Shown: positions 1-7,128 of the stretch, piece after piece
How positions within the stretch are numbered: the first letter of the stretch is position 1
Layout of the letters: the number at the start of each line of letters is the position of its first letter
Assembly (NCBI RefSeq): GCF_910577125.1
Contig: NZ_CAJTMN010000032.1
Location: 1 to 22,455, forward strand
Length of the DNA stretch: 22,455 nt
DNA from: an uncultured Rikenella sp.
GTDB lineage: Bacteria; Bacteroidota; Bacteroidia; Bacteroidales; Rikenellaceae
Direction: 5' to 3'
Position numbers and translations under genes: made by a program
Notes under the pieces: model-generated
Seen by the model: the letters and a program-made list of their open reading frames with translations, nothing else
The model's database searches: none
What the model was told of the DNA's origin: nothing

Positions 1-4
1 CGCT

Positions 5-49
5 GGGATTTCATCTCGATTTTGCTCACTGCAAAACGAGCGAAATCCC
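5..49. repeat. GGGATTTC hairpin element, copy 1
   Basis: Imperfect inverted repeat. The left arm GGGATTTC-at-CTCG-a-TTTTGC pairs with the right arm GCAAAA-CGAG-c-GAAATCCC around a TCACT loop. Other copies are at 7650-7694, 17020-17064 and 17212-17255. The arms are almost invariant and the loop varies (TCACT, TCGCC, TCACC, TGTC). Confidence 0.8.
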
Positions 50-65
50 TCTTTACGCGAGCGGG

Positions 66-101
66 CGGTGCGTGCCGCACTCCCAATTGCCAGCCTCTAC
101 C
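66..101. repeat. 36-bp repeat, copy 1
   Basis: Begins CGGTGCGTGCCGCACTCCC and ends CAGCCTCTACC, with a small internal hairpin GTGCG-tgc-CGCAC. Other copies are at 6777-6812 (identical), 7711-7746 and 17320-17355 (one or two differences each). At 6777 the same sequence directly follows the stop codon of a FISUMP fragment. Confidence 0.8.
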
Positions 102-190
102 CCAACAGGATGGAACTGCGCTCGGGCCGCGCGGACCCCACTAATAAGGCGGAGACAACCCTAACAAAACACCCAACGGGTGCGGGGACG

Positions 191-210
191 GGAAATGCTT
201 ACGCATTTCC
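191..210. repeat. GGAAATGC hairpin, copy 1
   Basis: GGAAATGC and GCATTTCC flank a 4-nt loop. Similar hairpins occur at 7799-7817 and 17453-17471, each preceded by a GGACGG or GGGACGG text. Confidence 0.6.
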
Positions 211-246
211 ACTATTCAACTTAGCCCAATTCTCTGTCCGCGCGCC

Positions 247-942
247 TCACGTTCCGCAAGACTCAGGCTTTGTCCGCGCCCCTTCGATCACTAAAACGAT
301 CTCCCCCTTCGGTTCCTGTTCCGCATAACGGGCCGCCAGCTCCGCCAGCGTCCCCCGCACCGTCTCCTCGAACTTTTTCGAGATCTCGCGGCACACCGCC
401 CCGCGCCGCGTTCCGCCGAAATGTTCGGCCAGCTGCGCCAGCGTCTTTCCCACCCGATGAGGCGACTCATAGAAAATCATCGTTCGCGGCTCCGTAACCA
501 ACTGCTGCAATCGACTCTGCCGCCCTTTTTTCTGCGGCAGAAAGCCCTCGAACACGAACCGGTCGCACGGCAACCCGCTGCTCACCAGCGCCGGCACGAA
601 CGCCGTAGGCCCCGGAAGCGTCTCGACCCCGATCCCCGCCTCGATCGCCCGGTTCACCAGCAGATACCCCGGATCGGAGATCGCCGGAGTGCCGGCATCC
701 GAAATCAGCGCCACCGTCTGCCCCTCCAGCATCCGCCGGACGATCTGCTCCACCACGCCGTGTTCGTTGAACTTGTGGTACGAGGTCATCGGCTTCGAAA
801 TACCCAGATGCCGCAACAGATTGCCGCTCGTGCGGGTATCCTCGGCCACGATGCTGTCGCACTCGCCCAGCAGACGGATCGCACGCAGGGTGATATCCTC
901 AAGGTTCCCCACCGGCGTGGGAATGACATAGAGTTTCGCCAT
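247..942 (-). CDS. rsmI: 16S rRNA (cytidine-1402-2'-O)-methyltransferase RsmI
   Basis: RsmI is a SAM-dependent cytoplasmic enzyme that 2'-O-methylates C1402 in the ribosomal decoding centre. The 231-residue protein shows the tetrapyrrole-methylase-type fold signatures of the family: VGNLEDIT (11-18), AEDTR (33-37), SDAGTP (81-86), LPGP (109-112), YESPHR (158-163) and a REISKKFEE stretch (185-193) where homologues usually read RELTK. KGEIVLVIEG (212-221) is the normal end of the domain. The ATG at 942 gives the expected N-terminus MAKLYVIPTPVGN. The gene lies 41 bp behind serS on the same strand and is probably cotranscribed with it. Oddity: the last six codons and the TGA (247-267) fall in sequence that recurs in the repeat islands, so the tail after residue 225 appears supplied by the repeat. 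Family call is secure. Confidence 0.95.
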   Translation of the reverse strand: MAKLYVIPTPVGNLEDITLRAIRLLGECDSIVAEDTRTSGNLLRHLGISKPMTSYHKFNEHGVVEQIVRRMLEGQTVALISDAGTPAISDPGYLLVNRAIEAGIGVETLPGPTAFVPALVSSGLPCDRFVFEGFLPQKKGRQSRLQQLVTEPRTMIFYESPHRVGKTLAQLAEHFGGTRRGAVCREISKKFEETVRGTLAELAARYAEQEPKGEIVLVIEGARTKPESCGT

Positions 943-983
943 CTCGCTATTCGACAGGTTCCACCGCCCGGAGAGGGCTGCGA

Positions 984-2264
984 CTACTTAATGATATCAA
1001 AACCGGTGTACGGTCTGAGCGCCTCCGGAATGACGATCCCGTCCGGTGTCTGGTTGTTCTCCAGCAGGGCCGCCACGATACGCGGCAAGGCCAGCGAACT
1101 GCCGTTCAACGTATGCGCCAGCTCCGTTTTCTTGGTCTCCGCGTTCCGGAAACGAAGCTTCAGCCGGTTGGCCTGGAACGACTCGAAGTTCGACACCGAG
1201 GAGACCTCCAACCACTTATCCTGCGCCTCGCTGTAGACCTCGAAGTCGTAGGTCAGGGCGCTCGTAAAGCTCATATCCCCGCCGCACAAGCGCAGAATCC
1301 GGTAAGGCAGCCCCAGTTTCTGCACAATCCCCTCGACATGGGCCACCATGTCGTCCAGCCGGTCATAGGAGTCGGCCGGATGCGCCACCTGCACGATTTC
1401 GACCTTGTCGAACTGGTGCAGCCGGTTCAGCCCCCGGACATCTTTCCCGTACGACCCCGCTTCGCGACGGAAACACGGCGTATAAGCCGTCATTTTGATC
1501 GGCAGCTCTTTCTCGTCCACGATCTCGTCGCGGAAAATATTGGTCACCGGCACCTCTGCCGTCGGAATCATATAGAAATTATCGACCGTGGCATGATACA
1601 TCTGCCCCTCCTTGTCCGGCAGCTGCCCCGTGCCGAAGCCCGACGCCTCGTTCACCATGATCGGCGGTTCGACTTCGAGGAATCCGGCGGCGGTGTTGAT
1701 GTCGAGGAAAAAGTTGATCAACGCCCGCTGCAACCGGGCACCCTTCCCTTTGTAGACCGGGAATCCGGCCCCGGTCAGTTTGTTCCCCAACTCGAAGTCG
1801 ATGATGTCGTACTTCTTGGCCAGCTCCCAGTGGGGCAGAATCCCTTCGCCTTTGAGCTGCTTCGGCTCCGGCCCGCCCATCTTCACCACGAGGTTGTCCG
1901 CCGCGCAAGTTCCCTCCGGCACAATCTCGGCCGCCCGGTTGGGCAGGGTCACGATCAGCGCCTCCATCTCGGCCACCACCGCAGCCTGCTCCTCTGCCAG
2001 GGCATTCGACTGCTCTTTCAATCCGGCGACCTTGTCTTTCAAGGCGTTGGCCTCGGCAGCCTTTCCCGTTTTGAACAGCCCGCCGATCTCCTTGGCGATC
2101 CGGTTCTGTTCGGCCAGATTGCCGTCCAACTGCTGCTGAATCGCCTTGCGGCGGTCATCCAGCGTCTCGATTTTGTCGATCACCGGAGCGGCGTCCACTC
2201 CCTTCTTAGCCAGCCGGGCGAGGGTCTCCTCGCGTTCTTCCCGAATCTGTTTCAGTGTAAGCAT
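984..2264 (-). CDS. serS: Seryl-tRNA synthetase
   Basis: Class II aminoacyl-tRNA synthetase that charges tRNA-Ser (and tRNA-Sec where present) with serine in the cytoplasm. The 426 residues match the usual length. A helical tRNA-binding arm rich in E, K, Q and A spans about 25-100. The catalytic domain follows with TAEVP (235-239), motif 2 CFRREAGSYGKD (264-275) and motif 3 NGSSLALPRIVAALLENNQ (387-405). The ATG at 2264 gives the conserved start MLTLKQIRE. A TAACTTTG -7 element about 60 bp upstream (2326-2333) gives it its own promoter. rsmI follows after 41 bp. In Bacteroidales, from memory, serS often lies directly behind rplU-rpmA; here the propeller lipoprotein gene on the other strand separates them. 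Confidence 0.97.
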   Translation of the reverse strand: MLTLKQIREEREETLARLAKKGVDAAPVIDKIETLDDRRKAIQQQLDGNLAEQNRIAKEIGGLFKTGKAAEANALKDKVAGLKEQSNALAEEQAAVVAEMEALIVTLPNRAAEIVPEGTCAADNLVVKMGGPEPKQLKGEGILPHWELAKKYDIIDFELGNKLTGAGFPVYKGKGARLQRALINFFLDINTAAGFLEVEPPIMVNEASGFGTGQLPDKEGQMYHATVDNFYMIPTAEVPVTNIFRDEIVDEKELPIKMTAYTPCFRREAGSYGKDVRGLNRLHQFDKVEIVQVAHPADSYDRLDDMVAHVEGIVQKLGLPYRILRLCGGDMSFTSALTYDFEVYSEAQDKWLEVSSVSNFESFQANRLKLRFRNAETKKTELAHTLNGSSLALPRIVAALLENNQTPDGIVIPEALRPYTGFDIIK

Positions 2265-2325
2265 TTTATGTCGTGTTTTTATTTTCGCATGGGTCGTCTG
2301 CCCGCTCGGGACAGAATACGGAGGT

Positions 2326-2333
2326 CAAAGTTA
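2326..2333 (-). promoter_or_regulatory. Putative serS promoter -7 element
   Basis: On the minus strand this reads TAACTTTG, a full match to the Bacteroidota -7 consensus TAnnTTTG, about 60 bp before the serS ATG. No clear TTTG is seen at the right distance upstream, so only the -7 half is supported. Confidence 0.5.
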
Positions 2334-2420
2334 CGATTTTTCCCAGAAACGTCGTCTCTTTCCTAACACCTTGCCTTCCCCGTGCTGAATCATGAAGATA
2401 AAAATCGAATAAATTTATGC

Positions 2421-2428
2421 TAACTTTA
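2421..2428 (+). promoter_or_regulatory. Possible -7 element of the propeller lipoprotein gene
   Basis: TAACTTTA matches seven of eight positions of TAnnTTTG and lies 24 bp before the ATG at 2453. It overlaps the alternative upstream ATG at 2417, which argues against that start. No -33 TTTG was found. Confidence 0.35.
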
Positions 2429-2452
2429 CAGAACATCCACAGGAAACGTATC

Positions 2453-3535
2453 ATGCGAAACCTCATTTATCTCCTCGCAACAGGCTGGTGCCTCTGGGGA
2501 ATGGCGAGTTGCGGGAACCGAACCCAACCGACCGGACAAGCCGACTTCGGAACGGAAATCCCGCTAAAACATACTGTTCGGAATTCGGATATTTTTGCCT
2601 CATATCCTGAAGGTTTCTTTCAACTGGATTCAGTGTTTGTCGTGCTTTCTCCGCGCATCGGGGATAACTTCGGGCGACTGATTTCACTGAAAACTTTCCA
2701 AGAAATCGGCAAGTTCGGGGCGAAAGGGAAAGGGCCGACCGAGGTGATCTGGACATTCCCGTTCGCCTATACGGGCAGCGATTCCACATTTATGGCCTAC
2801 GATCTGCCGAGCCGGAGCGTAATTTCCTACACACTGGTGAATCGCGGAGATTCACTGACCATGCGGGCACACGACAAACGGCGAGTAGACCAGGGCGATG
2901 TACCGCTACAGGACAACACCAAGTTGTGCCGGATCGGCGACGACCACTACATGGGACAATGTTTTCATGCACAAGATCATTTTTTTTCGTTATTGGATAA
3001 AGATTTCAACCAAATCGGATATTTCGGAAACTCACCTATCCCGGAATCGATAACAAATGCAGGAGACCGGCTGCAAGGTTGTATGAATGCCGGATACGGC
3101 ATCTCTATTTTCGCACCATACGAATTGCCCTACATCGGCTGTTATGCCATGCGGGACGGAAAACCGGTCAAATTATGGGAAGACGATTTCTCGGAAAAAA
3201 TATATAACATAAACAATAACAGATTAGTCCATGATCAAGAACGGGGAAAAGGTACAACATTATATACTGCTATTTCACCTCGATATATTTATATCTTATG
3301 GAATAATGAATTAATTTACACATATGCAGAACGATCACAAAAGGGAAGCCAACCGGGAGGAACAATTGTATTTATTTATGACCATTCCGGAAATAGAATT
3401 GCCCATTTAGTTTTAGATACAGAACTTTATTATTTAGCCGTATCCGAAGACGACCGAACTTTGTATGGTTTGACACAGGCTGAATATGCACTTGTGACAT
3501 TCGACCTGCCTGAAACGTATCCGGCGATACAATAA
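2453..3535 (+). CDS. BF3164-like / TolB-like six-bladed beta-propeller lipoprotein
   Basis: Predicted exported lipoprotein of 360 residues; function unknown. I chose the ATG at 2453 rather than 2417: it gives a normal signal peptide MRNLIYLLATGWCLWGMASC with the lipobox cysteine at residue 20, and AGGAAAC lies just upstream. The mature part resembles the Bacteroidota-specific TolB-like six-bladed propeller family, in which a G-[KR]-G-P-x-E motif near the end of the first blade is typical; here GKGPTE is at 92-97. The first half is GC-rich like its neighbours, but from about 3185 to 3470 the text is visibly AT-rich (many ata, aat and tta codons). It sits alone on the plus strand between rpmA and serS, which suggests a later insertion. 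Family call is fairly good; the role is not known. Confidence 0.8.
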   Translation: MRNLIYLLATGWCLWGMASCGNRTQPTGQADFGTEIPLKHTVRNSDIFASYPEGFFQLDSVFVVLSPRIGDNFGRLISLKTFQEIGKFGAKGKGPTEVIWTFPFAYTGSDSTFMAYDLPSRSVISYTLVNRGDSLTMRAHDKRRVDQGDVPLQDNTKLCRIGDDHYMGQCFHAQDHFFSLLDKDFNQIGYFGNSPIPESITNAGDRLQGCMNAGYGISIFAPYELPYIGCYAMRDGKPVKLWEDDFSEKIYNINNNRLVHDQERGKGTTLYTAISPRYIYILWNNELIYTYAERSQKGSQPGGTIVFIYDHSGNRIAHLVLDTELYYLAVSEDDRTLYGLTQAEYALVTFDLPETYPAIQ

Positions 3536-3557
3536 AATTCCTCACACTGCACGACGC

Positions 3558-3603
3558 AAAAAACTCGCGCCTCTTTTCTTGCATCACACAAAAAAAGAGG
3601 CGC
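3558..3603 (-). terminator. Rho-independent terminator of rplU-rpmA
   Basis: GCGCCTCTTTT (3567-3577) pairs perfectly with AAAAGAGGCGC (3593-3603) around a 15-nt loop. On the minus strand the stem is followed by GAG and then six T (3563-3558), about 50 nt after the rpmA stop. The hairpin also lies just after the convergent propeller gene, but no T-run follows it on the plus strand. Confidence 0.75.
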
Positions 3604-3651
3604 AAATCGTATCTGCAGGGAGGAGGACTCCCCTCTGTTATCAGAAAGGAA

Positions 3652-3912
3652 CTACTCCGCGATCGGCACCACCGATACGAACGATTTCCCCTCTGCCTTC
3701 TTCTTAAAGCATACGGTACCGTCCACCAAGGCGAACAGCGTATGGTCTTTCCCCATCCCGACATTTTCGCCCGGATTGTGAACCGTCCCGCGCTGCCGCA
3801 CGATGATATTCCCGGCTTTGGCTACCTGCCCGCCGAACAATTTGACACCCAGTCGTTTGCTTTCCGATTCGCGGCCGTTCTTCGAACTACCTACCCCTTT
3901 CTTATGTGCCAT
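3652..3912 (-). CDS. rpmA: 50S ribosomal protein L27
   Basis: Component of the large ribosomal subunit whose N-terminus reaches the peptidyl-transferase centre. The 86-residue protein opens MAHKKGVGSSKNGRESESKR and continues with GGQVAKAGNIIVRQRGT and GENVGMGKDHTLFAL, all diagnostic of L27. The short N-terminus is not the cleaved, extended form found in Firmicutes. It lies 50 bp behind rplU in the classical rplU-rpmA pair and is followed by a terminator. Confidence 0.98.
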   Translation of the reverse strand: MAHKKGVGSSKNGRESESKRLGVKLFGGQVAKAGNIIVRQRGTVHNPGENVGMGKDHTLFALVDGTVCFKKKAEGKSFVSVVPIAE

Positions 3913-3962
3913 GTCGATTTACTTTTTAAACGTTAATTGAACTCCGAAACAGCGAGCCGAAA

Positions 3963-4274
3963 CTAAGCGATGATATTCTTAATTTCGATCTGGGTCAGAC
4001 ACTGCCGGTGTCCGTTCTGTTTCTGATACCCCTTGCGGCGTCTTTTCTTGAAGACGATGACTTTATCGTCTTTCAAGTGTTTCAGCACGGTGGCTTCCAC
4101 TTTGGCGTCTTTTACCGTAGGTGCGCCGATTGCAACCTTTCCGTCATTGTCGATCAGCAGGACTTTGTCGAAGCTCACGGCGGCGCCTTCGGCGTCGGCC
4201 AGACGGTGAACATAGAGCTTGCGACCCTTCTCAACCTTGAATTGCTGTCCTGCGATTTCTACGATAGCGTACAT
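3963..4274 (-). CDS. rplU: 50S ribosomal protein L21
   Basis: Large-subunit protein that binds 23S rRNA. The 103 residues begin MYAIVEIAGQQFKVEKG and contain the basic segment KKRRRKGYQKQNGHRQ near 77-91, which is typical of the L21 C-terminal RNA-binding loop. It is first in the rplU-rpmA operon and is preceded by a near-ideal Bacteroidota promoter at 4309-4340. Confidence 0.98.
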   Translation of the reverse strand: MYAIVEIAGQQFKVEKGRKLYVHRLADAEGAAVSFDKVLLIDNDGKVAIGAPTVKDAKVEATVLKHLKDDKVIVFKKRRRKGYQKQNGHRQCLTQIEIKNIIA

Positions 4275-4308
4275 GTTCGTTTCGCTTGTTGTTTAGTGTT
4301 TCGAACCG

Positions 4309-4340
4309 CAAAGATAGGTATTTTTCCCCGACCGGCCAAA
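4309..4340 (-). promoter_or_regulatory. rplU-rpmA promoter
   Basis: On the minus strand TTTG (4340-4337), a 20-bp spacer and TATCTTTG (4316-4309) match the Bacteroidota sigma-factor consensus at both elements. The -7 box ends about 35 bp before the rplU ATG. Confidence 0.85.
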
Positions 4341-4397
4341 CCGGACGGATTTATTTCGACGAATTTCTCCGTCGGCCGGGGCGCGTGACACCCCGCT

Positions 4398-6485
4398 TCA
4401 GCTGCGCAGAATCCGATCCGGGGTGGTCATCCGGTACCGCCGGTCGATATCGTCCAGCATTCCCTGCACATCGTCCGGCACGACCAAGCCTTCGTGCAGC
4501 ATCCGGAGCACTTCGGCCTTCTCCTCGCTGATGAGCATCCGGATGGTTTTCTGCGTGATGGCCAGCCGGTACGAGCTGGGGAAATGTTCGGCAATCAGAT
4601 CCATAATCGCCTGACTGTCGTCGATATTCCGTTGCACCTCGCCGCGCAGCCCTTCCAGCGCCCGGCGATCGTCCGGGCTCAAGGTGTCGGAGTTCTCCAG
4701 TTCGTCCAGCAGCGTCAGCGAGGTGCGCTGCGAGTGGATCAGTCCGCGGGCCACGTCGTAAGCCCGAACAATGAGGGTCGACTGGTTCCGGTCGACCCAG
4801 CGGTAGAGTACCGCAGGGGAGCGTTTCCGCCACCGCAGGTAGAACGGCAGGGAGGGGAACTCCAGCAGCCGGGCCCGTTCACACAGCGGCCGTTTGCCGT
4901 CCGCATCGTACAGCTCCTCGACCGTCGCCAGCAGCCGCCGCAACGATTCGGACGAGATGATCCCCTTTTCATAGAGCTGCCAGTAGCGTGTCCGTTCTTT
5001 GTCCAGAATCCGGAGCCGGACGTTGGCCGCCAGATCCTGTCCGGCCACCGCCGGCACGGGGATATCGTCGAGTGTCGGCATGAAAGCGGCCACTTTCGCC
5101 CAGTCGGCGGCCTGCAAGGCCTCGTTTTCCCGCAATTCGTCGTAATAACGTGTCGTCGTTTCGCACAACTGTCTCTGCACCGTGTAGTTCAGGAACGTTT
5201 TCGCCGACGAGACGCGCGTCAGTCCCAGTTTACGCAGCAGCCATCCGATGGTCGTGGCGTTGACGGTCAGGGTCAGGGCGACGATCCCGGCGGTCAGAAA
5301 GAGCACCTGCCGCCGCACCGGTTCGGGAATGGGCAACGTATAGGAGACCATCAAGGCGAGCGTCAGCCCCAACGCTCCGCGCAGTCCGCCCCAGCAGAGA
5401 ATCACGGCCTCGCGTTTCGAAAGTCCGTATCCCGACCGCTTCATGACGGGATAGAAGAGGGCGATCATCGCCATCCGCACCAGATTGACACCGACGTACA
5501 CCAGCAACAGAATCGCGAAGTCCGTCCAGGTGGCCTGCACCTGCACGGCGATCACGACTCCCACCAGAATGAATATCAGCGTATTGGCGGCATAGGTCGC
5601 CAGTTCCCAGAACTCCTGCATGAACCGGTTGACTTCCGGAGCGATCCGCGGCCGCCCGTAATAGGCGATCACCAATCCGTATCCCACCAGCGCGATCACT
5701 CCCGAAACGTCCAGATAGCTCTGGGCCAGGAAGAAAGTCACGTACGCCGAGACGAGGATCGCACTGTTCTGCACGATCGCATCGGTCCGGCTGCGCGTGA
5801 TGAACCACAGGCAGAGCCATCCGAAGATCACGCCGAGCAACACGCCGCCCAACACCACATAGACGAAGTCGGTCACGGGCGCTTCGACCGCTCCCGAAGC
5901 GGTATAGGCTCCGAAAAAGAGCATGAACAACACGATACCCGTCCCGTCGTTGAGCATCGATTCGGCATCCACCAGCGTGGAGAAGCGTTTGCTCACGCCG
6001 AGCTCCTTGAGCAGAGCGACCACTGCCACCGGGTCGGTAGCGCTGATCAGCGCGCCGAACATCAGGGCATGGCTCCAGTTCCACTGGGCGTAACCCGGCG
6101 CGAAGAGGTGAATGCCCATCATCAGGAGTCCGGTCAGGAACATGGCCACGACCATTCCGGGGACGGAAAGCAAGGTGGCGTTGGTCAGGGTTTTCCGGAA
6201 AATATGGGCGTCGAGCTCATATGCCGCATCGAAAATCAGCACGGGCAGAAAGAGGTAGAGAATCAGATCGGGATCGATATGTCCGGCAAAATCGATCGAG
6301 GCTTTGAAGAAGGAGTCGCCGGCAAAGAGCCCGGCCCGGTCGCAGAGTCCGACCACGAGTCCGAAGGCGAACAGCCCCACGGTATAAGGCAGCACGGTGC
6401 GTTTGAGGGCATATTTGAGAATGGCTCCGGCCACGAGCGATACGATCACGAAAACCAGCGGAGCCAGCATATCTATGGAATCCAT
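4398..6485 (-). CDS. CPA1/NhaP-type Na+/H+ antiporter
   Basis: Inner-membrane cation/proton exchanger for sodium and pH homeostasis. The reading frame is open to 6572, but I place the start at the ATG at 6485 (695 residues): the upstream part has no family match and a TAATTTTG -7 element at 6525-6532 would lie inside it. Residues 1-415 hold about 12 membrane segments. They include SATDPVAVV (148-156) with the Asp-Pro pair of the ion-binding site, ESMLNDG (175-181), and WGGLRGALGL (365-374), a CPA1 hallmark. Residues about 420-695 form a charged, mostly helical cytosolic tail, longer than in short NhaP proteins and of unclear role. Exact ion specificity cannot be read from sequence. It is monocistronic, 123 bp upstream of rplU on the same strand. 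Confidence 0.9.
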   Translation of the reverse strand: MDSIDMLAPLVFVIVSLVAGAILKYALKRTVLPYTVGLFAFGLVVGLCDRAGLFAGDSFFKASIDFAGHIDPDLILYLFLPVLIFDAAYELDAHIFRKTLTNATLLSVPGMVVAMFLTGLLMMGIHLFAPGYAQWNWSHALMFGALISATDPVAVVALLKELGVSKRFSTLVDAESMLNDGTGIVLFMLFFGAYTASGAVEAPVTDFVYVVLGGVLLGVIFGWLCLWFITRSRTDAIVQNSAILVSAYVTFFLAQSYLDVSGVIALVGYGLVIAYYGRPRIAPEVNRFMQEFWELATYAANTLIFILVGVVIAVQVQATWTDFAILLLVYVGVNLVRMAMIALFYPVMKRSGYGLSKREAVILCWGGLRGALGLTLALMVSYTLPIPEPVRRQVLFLTAGIVALTLTVNATTIGWLLRKLGLTRVSSAKTFLNYTVQRQLCETTTRYYDELRENEALQAADWAKVAAFMPTLDDIPVPAVAGQDLAANVRLRILDKERTRYWQLYEKGIISSESLRRLLATVEELYDADGKRPLCERARLLEFPSLPFYLRWRKRSPAVLYRWVDRNQSTLIVRAYDVARGLIHSQRTSLTLLDELENSDTLSPDDRRALEGLRGEVQRNIDDSQAIMDLIAEHFPSSYRLAITQKTIRMLISEEKAEVLRMLHEGLVVPDDVQGMLDDIDRRYRMTTPDRILRS

Positions 6486-6524
6486 ATTTAGAGTGATTGA
6501 ATGACTTTGCGATGTTTCCGGGGG

Positions 6525-6532
6525 CAAAATTA
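6525..6532 (-). promoter_or_regulatory. Putative antiporter promoter -7 element
   Basis: Minus strand reads TAATTTTG, matching TAnnTTTG, 39 bp before the ATG at 6485. No TTTG is visible at -33. The 5' boundary of FISUMP fragment A (6578) lies only about 45 bp further upstream, so insertion of the island may have replaced the original -33 region. Confidence 0.45.
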
Positions 6533-6577
6533 ACAGAATCGGCGGAATCGGCCTCGATTTATTTTGCTTCATTCTTT

Positions 6578-6775
6578 TCCGCCCCGGGCTACCGCGACGG
6601 AGGCATCGATTACCGATTCGGTGACTTTGTATATGCCGGTCGAGGCGGATTTTGTTGGTTATGCGGAAGCGATCTGACGAACGGTCTATGCATGGATTTC
6701 GGAAGCTCGTGGCTTACCCCCGATCTCGGATTGCATCGTGGCCGCGGTCATCAGTTGCGTTGCCTCTCGGAATAA
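6578..6775 (+). pseudogene. FISUMP-domain C-terminal fragment, cassette A
   Basis: Encodes only the last 65 residues of a FISUMP-type (Fibrobacter succinogenes major paralogous domain) surface protein. It starts SAPGYRDGG, has a central tryptophan and a DFGSSW stretch, and ends HQLRCLSE-stop. The family normally ends in a very similar G-F-x-[LV]-R-C segment. The upstream part, with signal peptide and N-terminal domain, is absent: the frame runs back into the antiporter's upstream region without family resemblance. Its first bases (GCCCCGGGC at 6581) and last 28 bases (6752-6779) are shared with cassettes B and C, while the middle differs strongly. Likely a silent or remnant variable-region cassette rather than a gene. 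Confidence 0.65.
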
Positions 6776-6776
6776 A

Positions 6777-6812
6777 CGGTGCGTGCCGCACTCCCAATTG
6801 CCAGCCTCTACC
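6777..6812. repeat. 36-bp repeat, copy 2
   Basis: Identical to the copy at 66-101. It starts two bases after the cassette A stop codon. Its internal hairpin GTGCG-tgc-CGCAC (6779-6791) occupies the same place as different hairpins after cassettes B and C. Confidence 0.8.
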
Positions 6813-6920
6813 AATTGGGCCGACACAGCCACAGCAGAACGCAGTTTTGCCCGTCCACGGGACGTGGGGCCCGGCCGGCCCGAGGCCAGTCGATGCTCGA
6901 CCGCGCGCCACGCCTTAACA

Positions 6921-6964
6921 GGGAAATCGTCAAAATGTGCTTGCGCGTTTTGACTGGATTTCCC
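6921..6964. repeat. GGGAAATC hairpin in R1
   Basis: Left arm 6921-6940 and right arm 6943-6964 around a TT loop. The outer GGGAAATC/GATTTCCC and inner TCAAAATGTGC/GCGCGTTTTGA pair, with two T-to-G combinations that would be wobble pairs in a plus-strand RNA. Flanked by GCGCGCCACGCCTTAA on the left and GCGCGCGG on the right, as in the perfect version at 16396-16439. Confidence 0.7.
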
Positions 6965-7059
6965 AAGGCGCGCGGACAAAGCTCGTTTATCCGACAAGCG
7001 TCAAGCGGCTATCAAGATTGTTTATCTTTTCTCTCTGTTCCGCTTAGGCCGCGGGGGCC

Positions 7060-7089
7060 CCTACTTTCTACTATGTGGTAGAAAGTAGG
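7060..7089. repeat. Perfect 12-bp inverted repeat
   Basis: CCTACTTTCTAC and GTAGAAAGTAGG flank the loop TATGTG. No T-run follows on either strand, so it is not a standard terminator. A second perfect hairpin (TTCAAGGGGG/CCCCCTTGAA, 7101-7128) follows within 12 bp. Confidence 0.7.
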
Positions 7090-7100
7090 CAAAGAGCACA

Positions 7101-7128
7101 TTCAAGGGGGACTCGCATCCCCCTTGAA
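7101..7128. repeat. Perfect 10-bp inverted repeat
   Basis: TTCAAGGGGG and CCCCCTTGAA flank an 8-nt loop ACTCGCAT. Plus-strand continuation is AAAATCCCCC, so there is no terminator T-run. Role unknown. Confidence 0.65.

Larger units (their letters stand above)
1..245. repeat. Tail of a composite intergenic repeat (island R0)
   Basis: No credible gene lies here. The stretch carries, in order, a 45-bp hairpin (5-49), a 36-bp repeat (66-101), the text ccctaacaaaacacccaacg near 160-180, and a small hairpin (191-210). The same pieces in the same order recur at 7650-7817 and 17212-17471, so this is the right-hand end of a third island whose left part lies outside the window. It lies immediately downstream of the rsmI stop codon. 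Confidence 0.75.

Noticed and set aside
1113..2366. A 417-codon plus-strand open frame over serS
   Set aside because: Shadow of serS, with composition typical of antisense frames and no recognisable domain.
4494..6491. A 665-codon open frame on the plus strand opposite the antiporter gene
   Set aside because: It is the antisense shadow of a GC-rich gene. It is dominated by H, R, Q and G residues, has no domain resemblance, and the minus-strand protein has clear CPA1 motifs.
6497..6775. A complete 92-residue gene at the FISUMP fragment
   Set aside because: The first 27 residues translate the antiporter's upstream region and show no signal peptide or family match. Only the part from 6578 resembles FISUMP proteins.
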